Shown here piece after piece: positions 23,021 through 32,046 of a stretch of 64,000 nucleotides of DNA. A program made the translations under genes and the position numbers. Origin of the DNA: DASXHY01 sp036272195 (GTDB taxonomy: Bacteria; Verrucomicrobiota; Verrucomicrobiia; Limisphaerales; DASXHY01); NCBI GenBank assembly GCA_036272195.1, contig DATAZE010000044.1, positions 1-64,000 of the forward strand, written 5' to 3'. Position 1 is the first letter of the stretch, and each line of letters opens with the position of its first letter. Below the pieces are notes generated by a model. It was not told the DNA's origin and did no database searches. It saw only the letters and a list, made by a program, of their open reading frames with translations.

Positions 23021-24469
23021 ATGAGCACGGCAACAGAGACAATTGAAGGTTTAGTCCAGCAGGAATACAAATACGGTTTTGTCACGGACGTCGAGACGGA
23101 GTCGGCGCCGCCGGGTTTGAATGAGAACATCATCCGCCTGATTTCCAATAAGAAGAAGGAGCCGGAATGGCTGTTGGAATGGCGTCTGAAGGCGTTTCGC
23201 CACTGGCAAACCATGCCGGAGCCGACCTGGCAGTTCGTGAAATATCCGCCGATAAATTTCCAGGACATCACGTATTACTCCGCGCCCAAGCAGAAAACCG
23301 ACGGGCCGAAGAGTCTGGATGAAGTCGATCCGAAGCTGCTCGAAACCTATGAGAAGCTCGGCATCCCCTTGCGCGAACGCAGCCGGCTCGCCGGCGTGGC
23401 GGTGGATGCGGTGTTTGATAGTGTGTCGGTCGGCACCACGTATCGCGAAACACTCGCCAAGCAAGGCATTATTTTTTGTTCGATGAGCGAGGCGGTGCAG
23501 GAGCATCCCGATCTCGTGCGGAAATATCTCGGGTTGGTGGTGCCGTATACGGACAATTATTACGCGGCGCTGAATTCCGCGGTCTTCACCGACGGCTCGT
23601 TTTGTTACATCCCCAAGGGCGTGCGCTGCCCGATGGAGCTTTCGACTTATTTTCGCATCAACGCCGCCAAGTCCGGCCAGTTCGAGCGGACGCTTATCAT
23701 CGCGGATGAAAGCTCCCATGTGAGTTATCTCGAAGGTTGCACCGCGCCAATGCGGGATGAAAATCAATTGCACGCAGCGGTCGTGGAACTGATCGCGCTC
23801 GACGAGGCGCAAATCAAATATTCCACCGTGCAAAACTGGTATCCGGGCGATGCGCAGGGTCGTGGAGGCATTTATAATTTCGTTACCAAGCGCGGTCTTT
23901 GCAAAGGCCGGAACTCGAAAATTTCCTGGACGCAAGTTGAGACCGGCTCAGCCATCACCTGGAAATATCCGAGCTGCATTTTGCAGGGCGATAATTCCGT
24001 GGGCGAATTTTATTCCGTGGCGGTGGTGAATAATTACCAACAGGCGGATACCGGCACCAAGATGATTCACATCGGCAAGAACACGCGTAGCACGATCATA
24101 TCGAAAGGCATTTCGGCCGGGCGCGGGCAAAACAGCTATCGCGGGCTGGTGAAAATCCAGAAGAGCGCGGCCAACGCGCGCAACTTCTCGCAATGCGACT
24201 CGATGCTGATTGGCGACCGTTGCGGCGCGCACACGTTTCCGTATATCGAGGTGAAGAACACCTCGGCATCGGTGGAGCACGAAGCGACCACTTCAAAAAT
24301 CGGTGAAGACCAGATTTTTTACTGCAATCAACGCGGGCTTTCGACGCAGGACGCCGTGAACATGATCGTGAACGGTTTCTGCAAGGAAGTCTTCAAAGAA
24401 CTCCCGATGGAATTTGCCGTCGAGGCGCAGAAGCTTCTGGGCGTGAGCCTGGAAGGCAGCGTGGGATAA
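23021..24469 (+). CDS. sufB: SufB, Fe-S cluster assembly scaffold
   Basis: A 482-aa protein, the usual length. Core SufB blocks are present: YYAALNSAVFTDGSFCYIPKGV, ELSTYFRINAAKSGQFERTLI, and the C-terminal RCGAHTFPYIEVKNTSASVEHEATTSKIGEDQ with its conserved cysteine and histidine. It builds nascent clusters with SufC and SufD. The first structural gene after the Fur-family regulator. A TA pair separates it from sufC. Confidence 0.97.
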   Translation: MSTATETIEGLVQQEYKYGFVTDVETESAPPGLNENIIRLISNKKKEPEWLLEWRLKAFRHWQTMPEPTWQFVKYPPINFQDITYYSAPKQKTDGPKSLDEVDPKLLETYEKLGIPLRERSRLAGVAVDAVFDSVSVGTTYRETLAKQGIIFCSMSEAVQEHPDLVRKYLGLVVPYTDNYYAALNSAVFTDGSFCYIPKGVRCPMELSTYFRINAAKSGQFERTLIIADESSHVSYLEGCTAPMRDENQLHAAVVELIALDEAQIKYSTVQNWYPGDAQGRGGIYNFVTKRGLCKGRNSKISWTQVETGSAITWKYPSCILQGDNSVGEFYSVAVVNNYQQADTGTKMIHIGKNTRSTIISKGISAGRGQNSYRGLVKIQKSAANARNFSQCDSMLIGDRCGAHTFPYIEVKNTSASVEHEATTSKIGEDQIFYCNQRGLSTQDAVNMIVNGFCKEVFKELPMEFAVEAQKLLGVSLEGSVG

Positions 24470-24473
24470 GGGC

Positions 24474-24659
24474 ATGAAAGACAAACAAGTCGCAATCGAA
24501 ACGATCAACCATCTGCCCGAAGATGCTTCGATGGAGCAAATCGCGGAAGAGTTGCAAATCATGGCCGCGCTTCGGAAGGGTAAGGAAGACATAAAAGCAG
24601 GCCGCACGAAATCTCATGCTGAAGTCGAGAAGATGGTTGAAGCATGGATTTCAAAGTAA
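24474..24659 (+). CDS. antitoxin inserted between sufB and sufC
   Basis: A 61-aa acidic protein starting 4 bp after the sufB stop, with AIETINHLPEDASMEQIAEEL, a charged helix and EVEKMVEAWI. Homologous in plan to the antitoxin at 6086-6304 next to folA. The toxin start lies inside its last codons (16-bp overlap). It would be transcribed with the suf genes unless it has an internal promoter. Confidence 0.82.
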   Translation: MKDKQVAIETINHLPEDASMEQIAEELQIMAALRKGKEDIKAGRTKSHAEVEKMVEAWISK

Positions 24660-24946
24660 TCTGGGCTGACTCAGCCATCGCTGATCTAAAGGACATTTGC
24701 GAATACATTTCTCGCGACAATCCAGCGGCATCAGAAAAAACAGGCCGGGGCATTTTGAGCCATGTAAAAATTTTGGAAACCTTTCCGTTCATCGGCCCGG
24801 CGTATCCCCGAGGCTCCAGCGGAATTATCCGGGAAATTGTTTACGGTAATTATCGAATTTTTTACGAAGTAGAACAAAAATCAAAAGTCGTCCACGTAAT
24901 GCGTATCTGGCATGGCGCGCGTGGCGAACCTGAACTTAGAAAATGA
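24644..24946 (+). CDS. ParE/RelE-type toxin coupled to sufC
   Basis: A 100-aa toxin: ADSAIADLKDICEYISRDNPAASEKTG, then FPFIGPAYPRG, then REIVYGNYRIFYEVE and VMRIWHGARGEPELRK. The ending and the YRI-Y strand match the folA-linked toxin. Its TGA overlaps the sufC ATG (ATGA), so sufC translation is probably coupled to toxin translation. The molecular target (gyrase or mRNA) is not decided by sequence. Confidence 0.87.
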   Translation: MDFKVIWADSAIADLKDICEYISRDNPAASEKTGRGILSHVKILETFPFIGPAYPRGSSGIIREIVYGNYRIFYEVEQKSKVVHVMRIWHGARGEPELRK

Positions 24947-25713
24947 GCAAACCTATTCTTGAAATCAAAGACCTTCACGCGGGTGTGGAGGGCAAACAAA
25001 TTCTGAAGGGCGTCAGCCTCACCATCAATCCCGGCGAAGTCCACGCGGTCATGGGACCGAATGGCAGCGGCAAAAGCACGCTGGCCGCGGTGCTCGCGGG
25101 CCGCGACGGCTACGACATCTCCGGCGGCGAGGTTATTTATAACGGCCACGATCTGCTCGACCTCGATCCGGAGGAACGCGCGCGCGAAGGTTTGTTTCTC
25201 GCTTTTCAATACCCGGTCGAAATCCCCGGCGTGAACAGCACCTATTTTCTCAAGGCGGCGCTCAACGAAATCCGCAAGGCCAAGGGCGAGTCGGAATTGG
25301 ATGCCATGGAATTCCTGCAACTCGTCAAAGAAAAAATGAAGTTGCTCGAACTGAAGGACGATTTGCTCAAGCGCTCAGTCAATGAAGGCTTCTCAGGCGG
25401 CGAAAAGAAACGCGCGGAAATTTTCCAGATGGCCGTGCTCGAACCGAAACTTGCCATTCTCGACGAAACCGATTCCGGCCTGGATATCGACGCCCTCAAA
25501 ATCGTGTCCCACGGCGTGAATAAATTGAAGCGCGCCGACAACGCACAATTGGTCATTACTCATTATCAACGGCTGCTGAATTACATCGTGCCGGATTTCG
25601 TCCATGTCCTCGTGGACGGCCGCATCGTGAAGTCCGGCGACAAGAGCCTGGCTCTCGAACTCGAGGCGAAGGGTTATGATTGGATTACTGCCGGCCATGC
25701 GGTGCCTGCGTAA
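24943..25713 (+). CDS. sufC: SufC, Fe-S assembly ATPase
   Basis: A 256-aa ABC-type ATPase without membrane domains. Walker A GPNGSGKSTLAAVLAGR, Q-loop LAFQYPVEIPGVN, SufC-specific signature FSGGEKKRAEIFQMA, Walker B LAILDETDSGLDIDALK, and H-switch VITHYQRLL. It drives conformational change of SufB-SufD during cluster assembly. It starts on the stop codon of the inserted toxin. 25714-25837 after it has a GCTCCCAG half-repeat and a GCAGC hairpin but no gene. Confidence 0.97.
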   Translation: MSKPILEIKDLHAGVEGKQILKGVSLTINPGEVHAVMGPNGSGKSTLAAVLAGRDGYDISGGEVIYNGHDLLDLDPEERAREGLFLAFQYPVEIPGVNSTYFLKAALNEIRKAKGESELDAMEFLQLVKEKMKLLELKDDLLKRSVNEGFSGGEKKRAEIFQMAVLEPKLAILDETDSGLDIDALKIVSHGVNKLKRADNAQLVITHYQRLLNYIVPDFVHVLVDGRIVKSGDKSLALELEAKGYDWITAGHAVPA

Positions 25714-25837
25714 CGGGGCGCCGATCTGCAACCCGGTGCATTTGTGGCACGATTGAGGCAATTGCCAGCGGGAAGCCGGCGCTCCCAGGTGCAGCTAAAG
25801 CTTGCGGCTGCAAAAGGCCGCTTTTAGGCTGCCGCTG

Positions 25838-26953
25838 ATGCGTCTGCTTGATCGCTATTTATTGCGCGAGTTCCTTTTCTGGCTCGCGATTTTATTCGGC
25901 GCATTTCTGGTGGTGTGGATTGCGTTCGACCTCAGCTTTGAACTGCATCGATTGCAGCAATATCATTTGCGCGGGAAGGATGTGCTTGAATATTACCTTT
26001 TCGAGATCCCGGAATTCATTCCCATCGCTCTGCCGGTTTCCCTCCTGCTGGCGCTGCTGACGGTGGTCACCAATCACGCGCGGCACAACGAAATCACCGC
26101 GATGCGCGCCGCCGGCATCAGCCTCGGCCGGGTATGCCTGCCTTATGTGCTCGCGGGATTTTTTTTGAGCGTGGCTCTTCTGGCGTTTAACGAGTATCTG
26201 GCGCCCGGCGCCGCCGACCGGGCGGATGAAGTTTTAAAGAAACGCGTGGAGCCGAAATCGCAGGCAGACCGGAATTTGATCCGGTCGCTCACTTTCATTA
26301 ATTCCAGCATCGGCGGGATCGGACGGGTGTGGAACACGCCAGTTTACAACACTCGGACGCACCAGATGTCCCAACCGCAAGTGGCATGGCCCACCAACGG
26401 CACATCATACCTGAAGCTTACCGCGGAAACTGCCGTCTGGACCAATCATGTGTGGCTATTCACGGGCGACGTCACAGAAACTCTCAACAATATTCGGATA
26501 TTAAAAACGAACGCCTTGGCGATACCGGAATTCACCGAAACGCCACGGGAAATTTTGAGTGAAATCAAGGTCAATGCGTACCGCAGCACGACCACCAAAA
26601 CGCGCCGGGCGGACATACCACTCGCGGATATCGTGAATTATTTGAAGTTGAACCCGCACCCGGACCGGAAGATGCGGGACTGGCTTTACACAAAATTGCA
26701 CGGGCGATTTGCCGGGCCATTTGCCTGCCTAGTGGTGGTGTTCGTCGCGATCCCGTTTGCGGCCGCGTCGGGGCGCAGGAATGTTTTCGTGGGCGTGGCA
26801 GCGAGTATTTTTATTTTCTTCGCGTATTTCGTGTTGCAACAGGTGGGTCTCACTTTCGGAGAAACCGGCTGGATGCCTTCCTGGCTGGGCGCGTGGTTTC
26901 CGAACCTGTTCTTCGGTATCGGCGGGGTGTTCCTGATGTCGAGGGTGAGGTGA
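25838..26953 (+). CDS. LptF/LptG-family permease (LPS export)
   Basis: 371 aa from the ATG at 25838 (open to 25802). LDRYLLREFLFWLAILFGAFLVVW is the family opening. Three N-terminal and three C-terminal helices flank a periplasmic beta-jellyroll (about residues 135-260), with the conserved NNARHNEITAMRAAGISL-like cytosolic loop (NHARHNEITAMRAAG). It couples LptB ATP hydrolysis to lipopolysaccharide transport. The second subunit and LptB are not in the window; calling it LptG rather than LptF is not justified here. Confidence 0.88.
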   Translation: MRLLDRYLLREFLFWLAILFGAFLVVWIAFDLSFELHRLQQYHLRGKDVLEYYLFEIPEFIPIALPVSLLLALLTVVTNHARHNEITAMRAAGISLGRVCLPYVLAGFFLSVALLAFNEYLAPGAADRADEVLKKRVEPKSQADRNLIRSLTFINSSIGGIGRVWNTPVYNTRTHQMSQPQVAWPTNGTSYLKLTAETAVWTNHVWLFTGDVTETLNNIRILKTNALAIPEFTETPREILSEIKVNAYRSTTTKTRRADIPLADIVNYLKLNPHPDRKMRDWLYTKLHGRFAGPFACLVVVFVAIPFAAASGRRNVFVGVAASIFIFFAYFVLQQVGLTFGETGWMPSWLGAWFPNLFFGIGGVFLMSRVR

Positions 26954-26956
26954 AGC

Positions 26957-27027
26957 AGGACAGGCGTCTCGCCTGTCTCTGACTTCAAGCGAAATCAAAA
27001 GATGGAGACAGGCAAGATGCCTGTCCT
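26957..27027. repeat. AGGACAGGC inverted repeat
   Basis: 23-nt arms (26957-26979 and 27005-27027) are complementary at 21 of 23, and each arm is partly self-complementary (GACAGGCGTCTCGCCTGTC). It lies 4 bp after the LPS permease stop and 20 bp before the kinase start, and is a probable terminator between them. Confidence 0.75.
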
Positions 27028-27046
27028 ACAGTTAAGGAGTTGAGAG

Positions 27047-28816
27047 TTGAGAGTGGCGCTGGTATCTACTTCGGCTATCGAGTCTCAATCACCAACTGAA
27101 CTGGAGCAATTGAAGGGACGTTACGAGCGGCTGAACCTGCTTTATCACGTCGGGAACGTCATCCACTCCACGCTCGACCCGCAGGAAGCGTTGCAATTGA
27201 TTGTCAACGAAGCCGTGCGCGTCATGCGCGCCTCCTCCGGCTCGGTGGTGCTTATCAATCCAACCACCAGCTTCCTTGAGATTCAGGCTTCCAAAGGGCT
27301 GCCGGAGAACGCGGCGGAATTGAAATTGCGCGTCGGCGAAGGCATCACCGGCTGGGTCGCGCGCGTCGGTCAACCGGCGCGCATCGGCGACGTGGCGCGC
27401 GACGCGCGATACATTATGCTGCAGCGTAACGTTCGCTCCGAATTGGCCGTGCCGCTCGAAGTAAACGGCGAAGTGCGCGGCGTGTTAAACGTGGATTCAG
27501 ACCTTGAGAACGCGTTCAGCGCAGACGACCAGGAACTGCTGGAGGCGCTGGCGGTGCAGGCCTCGCGCGTAATTAACAACACGTGGCTGTACGAGCAGTT
27601 GCGGCTCAAGGCGCGCCTCTTCGAATCGCTCGCGAACGTCAGCCGCACCATTAATTCCACGCTCAACCTCGACGAGGCGCTGCAAGTCGTGACGGCGGAG
27701 GTATGCGTGTTGATGCGGGCGAAGGTGTGTTCGCTGATGATGCTTGATGAATCGCGCGAATGGCTGGATTTGCGGGCCAGCTACGGAGCGGGCGAAACGT
27801 ATGTCAGCAAACCGCGGCTCAGCCTCAGCGAAAGCCTGCTCGGCGTGGTGGTGCGACGCAAGAAACCGTTGCAAGTCGCGAACGTCCAGATCTCGAGCCG
27901 TTATCAGAACGTGGAAGTGGCGCGGCGCGAAGGGCTGGTTTCGCTCTTGAGCGTGCCGCTTTTGTTCGCGGGCCAGGCCATTGGGACATTGAGCGTTTAC
28001 ACGGGCCAACCGTATAATTTTTCCAACGAGGAAATCCGGATTCTCTCGGCGTTGGCGGAACTTTCCGCGATTGCCATCGAAAAAGCGCGGCTCTACGAAC
28101 GCATCGTGGACGTGGAAGAGCAGTTGCGGCAGAACGAAAAGCTTTCCGCGCTGGGATTGCTCGCGGCGGAGGTTGCGCATGAGATTCGCAACCCGCTGAC
28201 GGTGATGAAAATGTTGTATCACTCGCTGGATTTGAAATTTCCTGCCGGCGATCCGCGGACCAAGGACGCGCGCATCATCAGCGAGAAAATCGAGCACTTG
28301 AATAAAATCGTGGAGCAAATTCTCGCGTTCGCACGCACGAGCGAGCCGAAACTCGCGCCGGTGAATTTGAACCAATTGCTGGACGAACTGGGGCTGCTCG
28401 TCCGGCACAAGCTGAAGAACCAAAATGTGGTCTGGAAAACAAAGCTCCAGCCGAATCTGCCGGCGATCACCGGCGATGCCACGCAATTGGAGCAGGCGTT
28501 TTTAAACCTGATCCTCAACGCCACGGAAGCGATGCCGAGGGGTGGCACTTTGACCATCAGCGCCCGGACCGCGCACGCCGCGGGGAGCGGCACTCGCACG
28601 CCACTGATTATCATCGAGTTCAGGGACACTGGCGAGGGAATGACCGAGGAACAACAACAACGCGCGTTCACGTCGCTGCTAAATACCACCAAACGCACCG
28701 GGACAGGTTTGGGCCTGGCGATTGTTCATCGCATTGTGGAGGCGCATCACGGAAAGCTCACGCTGCGTTCCAAACGCGGCGAAGGCACGGTGATCCGCGT
28801 TCTGCTACCGCAGTGA
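27047..28816 (+). CDS. soluble GAF-GAF sensor histidine kinase
   Basis: A 589-aa protein without membrane helices. TTG start at 27047 behind AAGGAG with 6-nt spacing; GTG at 27053 is possible. A short coiled coil, GAF 1 (about 30-180, GEGITGWVARVGQPARIGDV), GAF 2 (about 195-345, LGVVVRRKKPLQVANV), HisKA with His in LGLLAAEVAHEIRNPLTVMK, then HATPase (AFLNLILNATEAMPRGG, GTGLGLAIVHRIVEAHHG). It senses a cytosolic small ligand or redox state. No response regulator is adjacent. Convergent with the DUF1361 gene 23 bp away. Confidence 0.92.
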   Translation: MRVALVSTSAIESQSPTELEQLKGRYERLNLLYHVGNVIHSTLDPQEALQLIVNEAVRVMRASSGSVVLINPTTSFLEIQASKGLPENAAELKLRVGEGITGWVARVGQPARIGDVARDARYIMLQRNVRSELAVPLEVNGEVRGVLNVDSDLENAFSADDQELLEALAVQASRVINNTWLYEQLRLKARLFESLANVSRTINSTLNLDEALQVVTAEVCVLMRAKVCSLMMLDESREWLDLRASYGAGETYVSKPRLSLSESLLGVVVRRKKPLQVANVQISSRYQNVEVARREGLVSLLSVPLLFAGQAIGTLSVYTGQPYNFSNEEIRILSALAELSAIAIEKARLYERIVDVEEQLRQNEKLSALGLLAAEVAHEIRNPLTVMKMLYHSLDLKFPAGDPRTKDARIISEKIEHLNKIVEQILAFARTSEPKLAPVNLNQLLDELGLLVRHKLKNQNVVWKTKLQPNLPAITGDATQLEQAFLNLILNATEAMPRGGTLTISARTAHAAGSGTRTPLIIIEFRDTGEGMTEEQQQRAFTSLLNTTKRTGTGLGLAIVHRIVEAHHGKLTLRSKRGEGTVIRVLLPQ

Positions 28817-28839
28817 TTTTTTGAAACCAGTGGAGGTGA

Positions 28840-29538
28840 TTATTTTCCGGCCGGCACCGCGTTCATTTGCGGCGGGGAAAGATGCGTGAGCGCGTAAAGC
28901 ATCAAGTACGCGACGAAGACAAAGGCGGCGAACATCATCGAAAAAGTCACTGAACTGCCGAAAACGGAAGGTTGCGCGGCCCAGTTGCCGATCAAATGAA
29001 ACATTTTTCCCGGAGCGATGACGTCCCAGCTGTTCAGCCGCAGAAAACGCCCGAGGCAAATGCCGAAGCCACTCAGCAGCGCCACCGCCGCGATGAACAG
29101 CCAACTGGCCAGTTCCCCTGCCATACGCCTCACGGCGGATTGCATGAGGTAAAGCGAAACGAAACCGACGATTAGGCCGGTGAGTGCGTTGATCAGGATC
29201 AGCATGAGATCCGTCCAGAAATGGCTGTAGAAAAGTCTCAAGTGAACTATGTCGGTGAAGATATAAGGCGCGTTCGGAAAAAACAGGAGCCACGCGCCCC
29301 CGAAAGCGGCGAATCGCCAACCCGGGTTGACGTTCTCTTTTTGGTGGTCGCGCGCCAGCAAGGCAAAAGCCATGGGTATCCAGGCGAGGAAGAGGTTCCA
29401 AATTAAAAAGGCGTAGTGCGAATCGCGCATCCAGGCCATCCGCGTGATCACCATCGCCACGCTCACGGCGGACGCGAACGAAAGGGCCAACATTGGCACC
29501 AGGGTTTCCCGCTGAAACATTAATCGAAAAACTTTCAT
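28840..29538 (-). CDS. DUF1361 integral membrane protein
   Basis: A 232-aa protein with about seven membrane helices. The LIWNLFLAWIPMAFAL and LFFPNAPYIFTDIVHL segments (NxPY in a helix) identify DUF1361. The family is unassigned; homologues are common in Bacteroidota, Firmicutes and Verrucomicrobiota. A single gene. The 29539-29693 stretch upstream has no recognisable feature beyond promoter-length DNA. Confidence 0.88.
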   Translation of the reverse strand: MKVFRLMFQRETLVPMLALSFASAVSVAMVITRMAWMRDSHYAFLIWNLFLAWIPMAFALLARDHQKENVNPGWRFAAFGGAWLLFFPNAPYIFTDIVHLRLFYSHFWTDLMLILINALTGLIVGFVSLYLMQSAVRRMAGELASWLFIAAVALLSGFGICLGRFLRLNSWDVIAPGKMFHLIGNWAAQPSVFGSSVTFSMMFAAFVFVAYLMLYALTHLSPPQMNAVPAGK

Positions 29539-29693
29539 AAAATCAGTAAACGTTCGACCTCCGAGCTTACCATATTGCTCAAAACGGGGACAGAGGCATC
29601 CATTGGCCAGCAGTTTCCCTGCCGCCTTTGAACCTGATTAGCAAAGCTTTGCACACGAATGACGGCACGTTTGTGCATGCCTTCTCCCGTTTA

Positions 29694-29824
29694 CTAGAGC
29701 GGCTAAAAAAATACTGTCGTTTCGCTCAGTTATCCCCACTTGTCGGGACTCCTTCGCCGACGCCTCGCCAAAGGCCAAAAATCCTCGTTCCGAAACGGCT
29801 ACAGTATTTTTTTAACCGCCCTAG
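29694..29824. mobile_element. 131-bp MITE-like element with CTAG-ended inverted termini
   Basis: The left end starts CTAGAGCGGCTAAAAAAATA and the right end, read inward on the other strand, starts CTAGGGCGGTTAAAAAAATA. Complementarity continues through CTGT and, after a 3-nt indel, GTTTCG, so the termini are about 30 bp. There is no ORF of note inside. It resembles a non-autonomous transposable unit or a large hairpin. Confidence 0.6.
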
Positions 29825-29863
29825 ACCTTTCGTCGCCAATTCCTTTAGTCGCAGAGCGACTCT

Positions 29864-30547
29864 GGAAATTAGCCAGCCACGAAGTGGCTGGTGCTCGAAC
29901 CAAATCGGTTTCGTCCTGAAAGGACGATGGAAATATCACCACAAATATTTTTCCTCATACGCCACCTCATGTTTCTTAAGAAACGCCATATATTCTTCCT
30001 GAAAGGTTTTCGTCCGATGATGTTCAACCTGGTTTATGATGTATTCTTTGGTTGCTTCGCGGTTCGATACACTTACGGTAAACGCGCCATAACCCTGTTG
30101 CCACGCGAAATCTTTCGCCGCGATTGTTTCGTGGATCCAGCGTGAGGAAGTTTGTTTAACGTCCTGGACAAACGACGCCAGCGTGTGCGTGGCCTTCAGT
30201 CCCACCAAAAGATGGACATGATCAGCGACGCCGCCAATGGACTCGGGGAAAGCATCGGCCGCGCGAATCAATCCGCCAAGATATTCATGCAACCGCGCAC
30301 GCCATTGTTCAGCTATATATGGATGCCGATCCTTAGTACTGAATATGACATGGTAATGGAGACTTAAATGAGTTGATGGCATAATTAAACAACGGTGTCA
30401 GTTACATATCGGAAAGAAGCGATGTCTCGAAGGGACGATGGAAAGCTCGGTATTCTGGTGGACATTCCGTAAATTGTCCGTCGTCCCTTTGGGACGAAAA
30501 ATATCGTGGTCGATGCGCCCCAGCCACTTCGTGGCTGGCTAATTTCC
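29864..30547. mobile_element. REP/RAYT cassette 1, with perfect 28-bp hairpin termini
   Basis: 29864-29891 and 30520-30547 are perfect inverted copies of one 28-nt unit: GGAAATTAGC overlapping a CCAGCCAC-GAA-GTGGCTGG hairpin. Inside are CGTCC hairpins at 29912-29926 and 30482-30496. Outside are further hairpins (29847-29861, 30552-30564). Between them is an intact Y1 transposase. This is the organisation of REP-associated tyrosine transposase units. Confidence 0.88.
29936..30382 (-). CDS. REP-associated tyrosine transposase (RAYT, IS200/IS605 Y1 family)
   Basis: 148 aa, complete. HUH motif H55-V-H57 in DHVHLLVGLKA, catalytic Tyr114 in KEYIINQVEHH, and the N-terminal THLSLHYHVIFSTKDRHP typical of the family. 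It cuts and joins single-stranded DNA at hairpins flanked by a short guide; the surrounding GGAAATTAGC hairpins are the obvious substrates. All catalytic residues are present, so it may be active. The ATG at 30382 is well placed. Confidence 0.92.
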   Translation of the reverse strand: MPSTHLSLHYHVIFSTKDRHPYIAEQWRARLHEYLGGLIRAADAFPESIGGVADHVHLLVGLKATHTLASFVQDVKQTSSRWIHETIAAKDFAWQQGYGAFTVSVSNREATKEYIINQVEHHRTKTFQEEYMAFLKKHEVAYEEKYLW

Positions 30548-30609
30548 TGTCGCCTCTTCGAGGCTACTTCCCCCACCCCGCCGCAGAAAAAAAGTGGAAG
30601 ATAAGAATC

Positions 30610-32010
30610 TTAAGCCAACAATTTCTGCCATCTCGCGAGCTGCTGCGCGACTTCTTTGGTGCCGGGCGCGCCGGTGATGTTTCGCCGGGCCATTGCGGTC
30701 TTCAGATTGAACACGCCCAGCGCATCGCGGCCGAAATGTTTGTCCACGGATTGCAATTGGGAAACGGTCAGTTGATTCAACGGTTTGCCTGAGATTTCAG
30801 CCAGCGCCACGACTGCGCCGACCACATGATGCGCTTCGCGGAACGGCATTCCCTTCCGCACGAGATAATCAGCGAGGTCCGTCGCGAGCAATGCCGGGTC
30901 GCTCGCCGCGGCCTGGCAGGCGTCGCGATTCACCTTCGTATTTTTCAGCATCGCTGCCGTCAGTCGCACGGTGGCGCGAACGGTGTCCACCGTGTCGAAC
31001 AATTGTTCTTTGTCCTCCTGCAAATCGCGGTTGTAAGTCATCGGCAGGCCTTTCAATAACGTGAGCAGCGCCACCAGATTTCCAATGACCCGCGCGCTCT
31101 TGCCTCGCGCGAGTTCTGCGATGTCCGGATTTTTCTTTTGCGGCATCAGCGACGAGCCGGTGGTGTAGGCATCGGCGATTTTGATGAAATTAAACTCCGC
31201 GCTAGCCCAGAGGATAACGTCCTCCGCGAGCCGCGAAAGATGCACGGCGATCAGGGCCGCGATGGCGCAAAACTCAACCGCGAAATCGCGGTCGCTCACG
31301 GCGTCCATGGAATTCTGCGAAACTTTCGCTTTGCCTTTGCCATCCACAAAGCCCAGCAGCTTGGCGACCATCTCGCGTTTCAGCGGGAGCGTGGAGCCGG
31401 CGATGGCGCCGCTGCCGAGCGGACAGACGTTCACGCGCAAAAAACAATCTTCCAGCCGCGCGTAATCGCGATCCAGCATTTCGACGTAAGCCAGCAAATG
31501 ATGCGCGAGATAAACCGGTTGAGCCCGTTGCAGGTGCGTGTAGCCGGGAATTACCACGTCTGAATTTTTTGCGCCGAGTTCCACGAGCGCCTTTTGCAGG
31601 CCGCGCAGTCCGGCCATCAGCTCAAAGATTTCGTCCCGCAGCCACATTCGTACATCGAGCGCGACCTGATCATTGCGCGAGCGGCCAGTGTGAAGCTTCG
31701 CACCCGCCGGCACCCGGCGCGTCAGTTCGGCCTCGATGTTCATGTGGACGTCTTCGAGTTCCGCGCGCCAGTGGAAACGTCCCAATTGAATTTCCCGGGC
31801 GATGCCATCGAAGCCTTTTAAAATCGCCTTTAATTCCGCACCGGTCAGGACGCCGATTTTTTGAAGCATCGTCGCGTGGACCATTGAGCCGAGAATGTCG
31901 TGCTTCCAAAGCCGCCAATCGAAAGAGATGGATTCGGTAAACCGCGCCACGTCCGCCGATGGCCCGTTCGCGAAGCGCCCGCTGCGAGAAACTGGAGAAT
32001 TTTTTTTCAT
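30610..32010 (-). CDS. argH: argininosuccinate lyase
   Basis: A 466-aa fumarase-superfamily enzyme that splits argininosuccinate into arginine and fumarate, the last step of arginine synthesis. Seen: HTGRSRNDQVALDVRMWLRD, VIPGYTHLQRAQPV, and the signature SSLMPQKKNPDIAE with the catalytic serine just before it (TGSSLMPQKKNP). Full length. It is a single gene; no other arg gene is in the window. It lies right after RAYT cassette 1 and its stop is 45 bp from the outermost hairpin. Confidence 0.97.
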   Translation of the reverse strand: MKKNSPVSRSGRFANGPSADVARFTESISFDWRLWKHDILGSMVHATMLQKIGVLTGAELKAILKGFDGIAREIQLGRFHWRAELEDVHMNIEAELTRRVPAGAKLHTGRSRNDQVALDVRMWLRDEIFELMAGLRGLQKALVELGAKNSDVVIPGYTHLQRAQPVYLAHHLLAYVEMLDRDYARLEDCFLRVNVCPLGSGAIAGSTLPLKREMVAKLLGFVDGKGKAKVSQNSMDAVSDRDFAVEFCAIAALIAVHLSRLAEDVILWASAEFNFIKIADAYTTGSSLMPQKKNPDIAELARGKSARVIGNLVALLTLLKGLPMTYNRDLQEDKEQLFDTVDTVRATVRLTAAMLKNTKVNRDACQAAASDPALLATDLADYLVRKGMPFREAHHVVGAVVALAEISGKPLNQLTVSQLQSVDKHFGRDALGVFNLKTAMARRNITGAPGTKEVAQQLARWQKLLA

Positions 32011-32046
32011 GCCCAGCTTGAAATCTGCGTCAAGATTGACAAAAAG

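Noticed and set aside
25743..25758. sigma-54-like TGGCACGATTGAGGCA before the LPS permease
   Set aside because: The -24 half is good but the -12 TT is AG, and a permease of this kind is not an expected target; probably chance.
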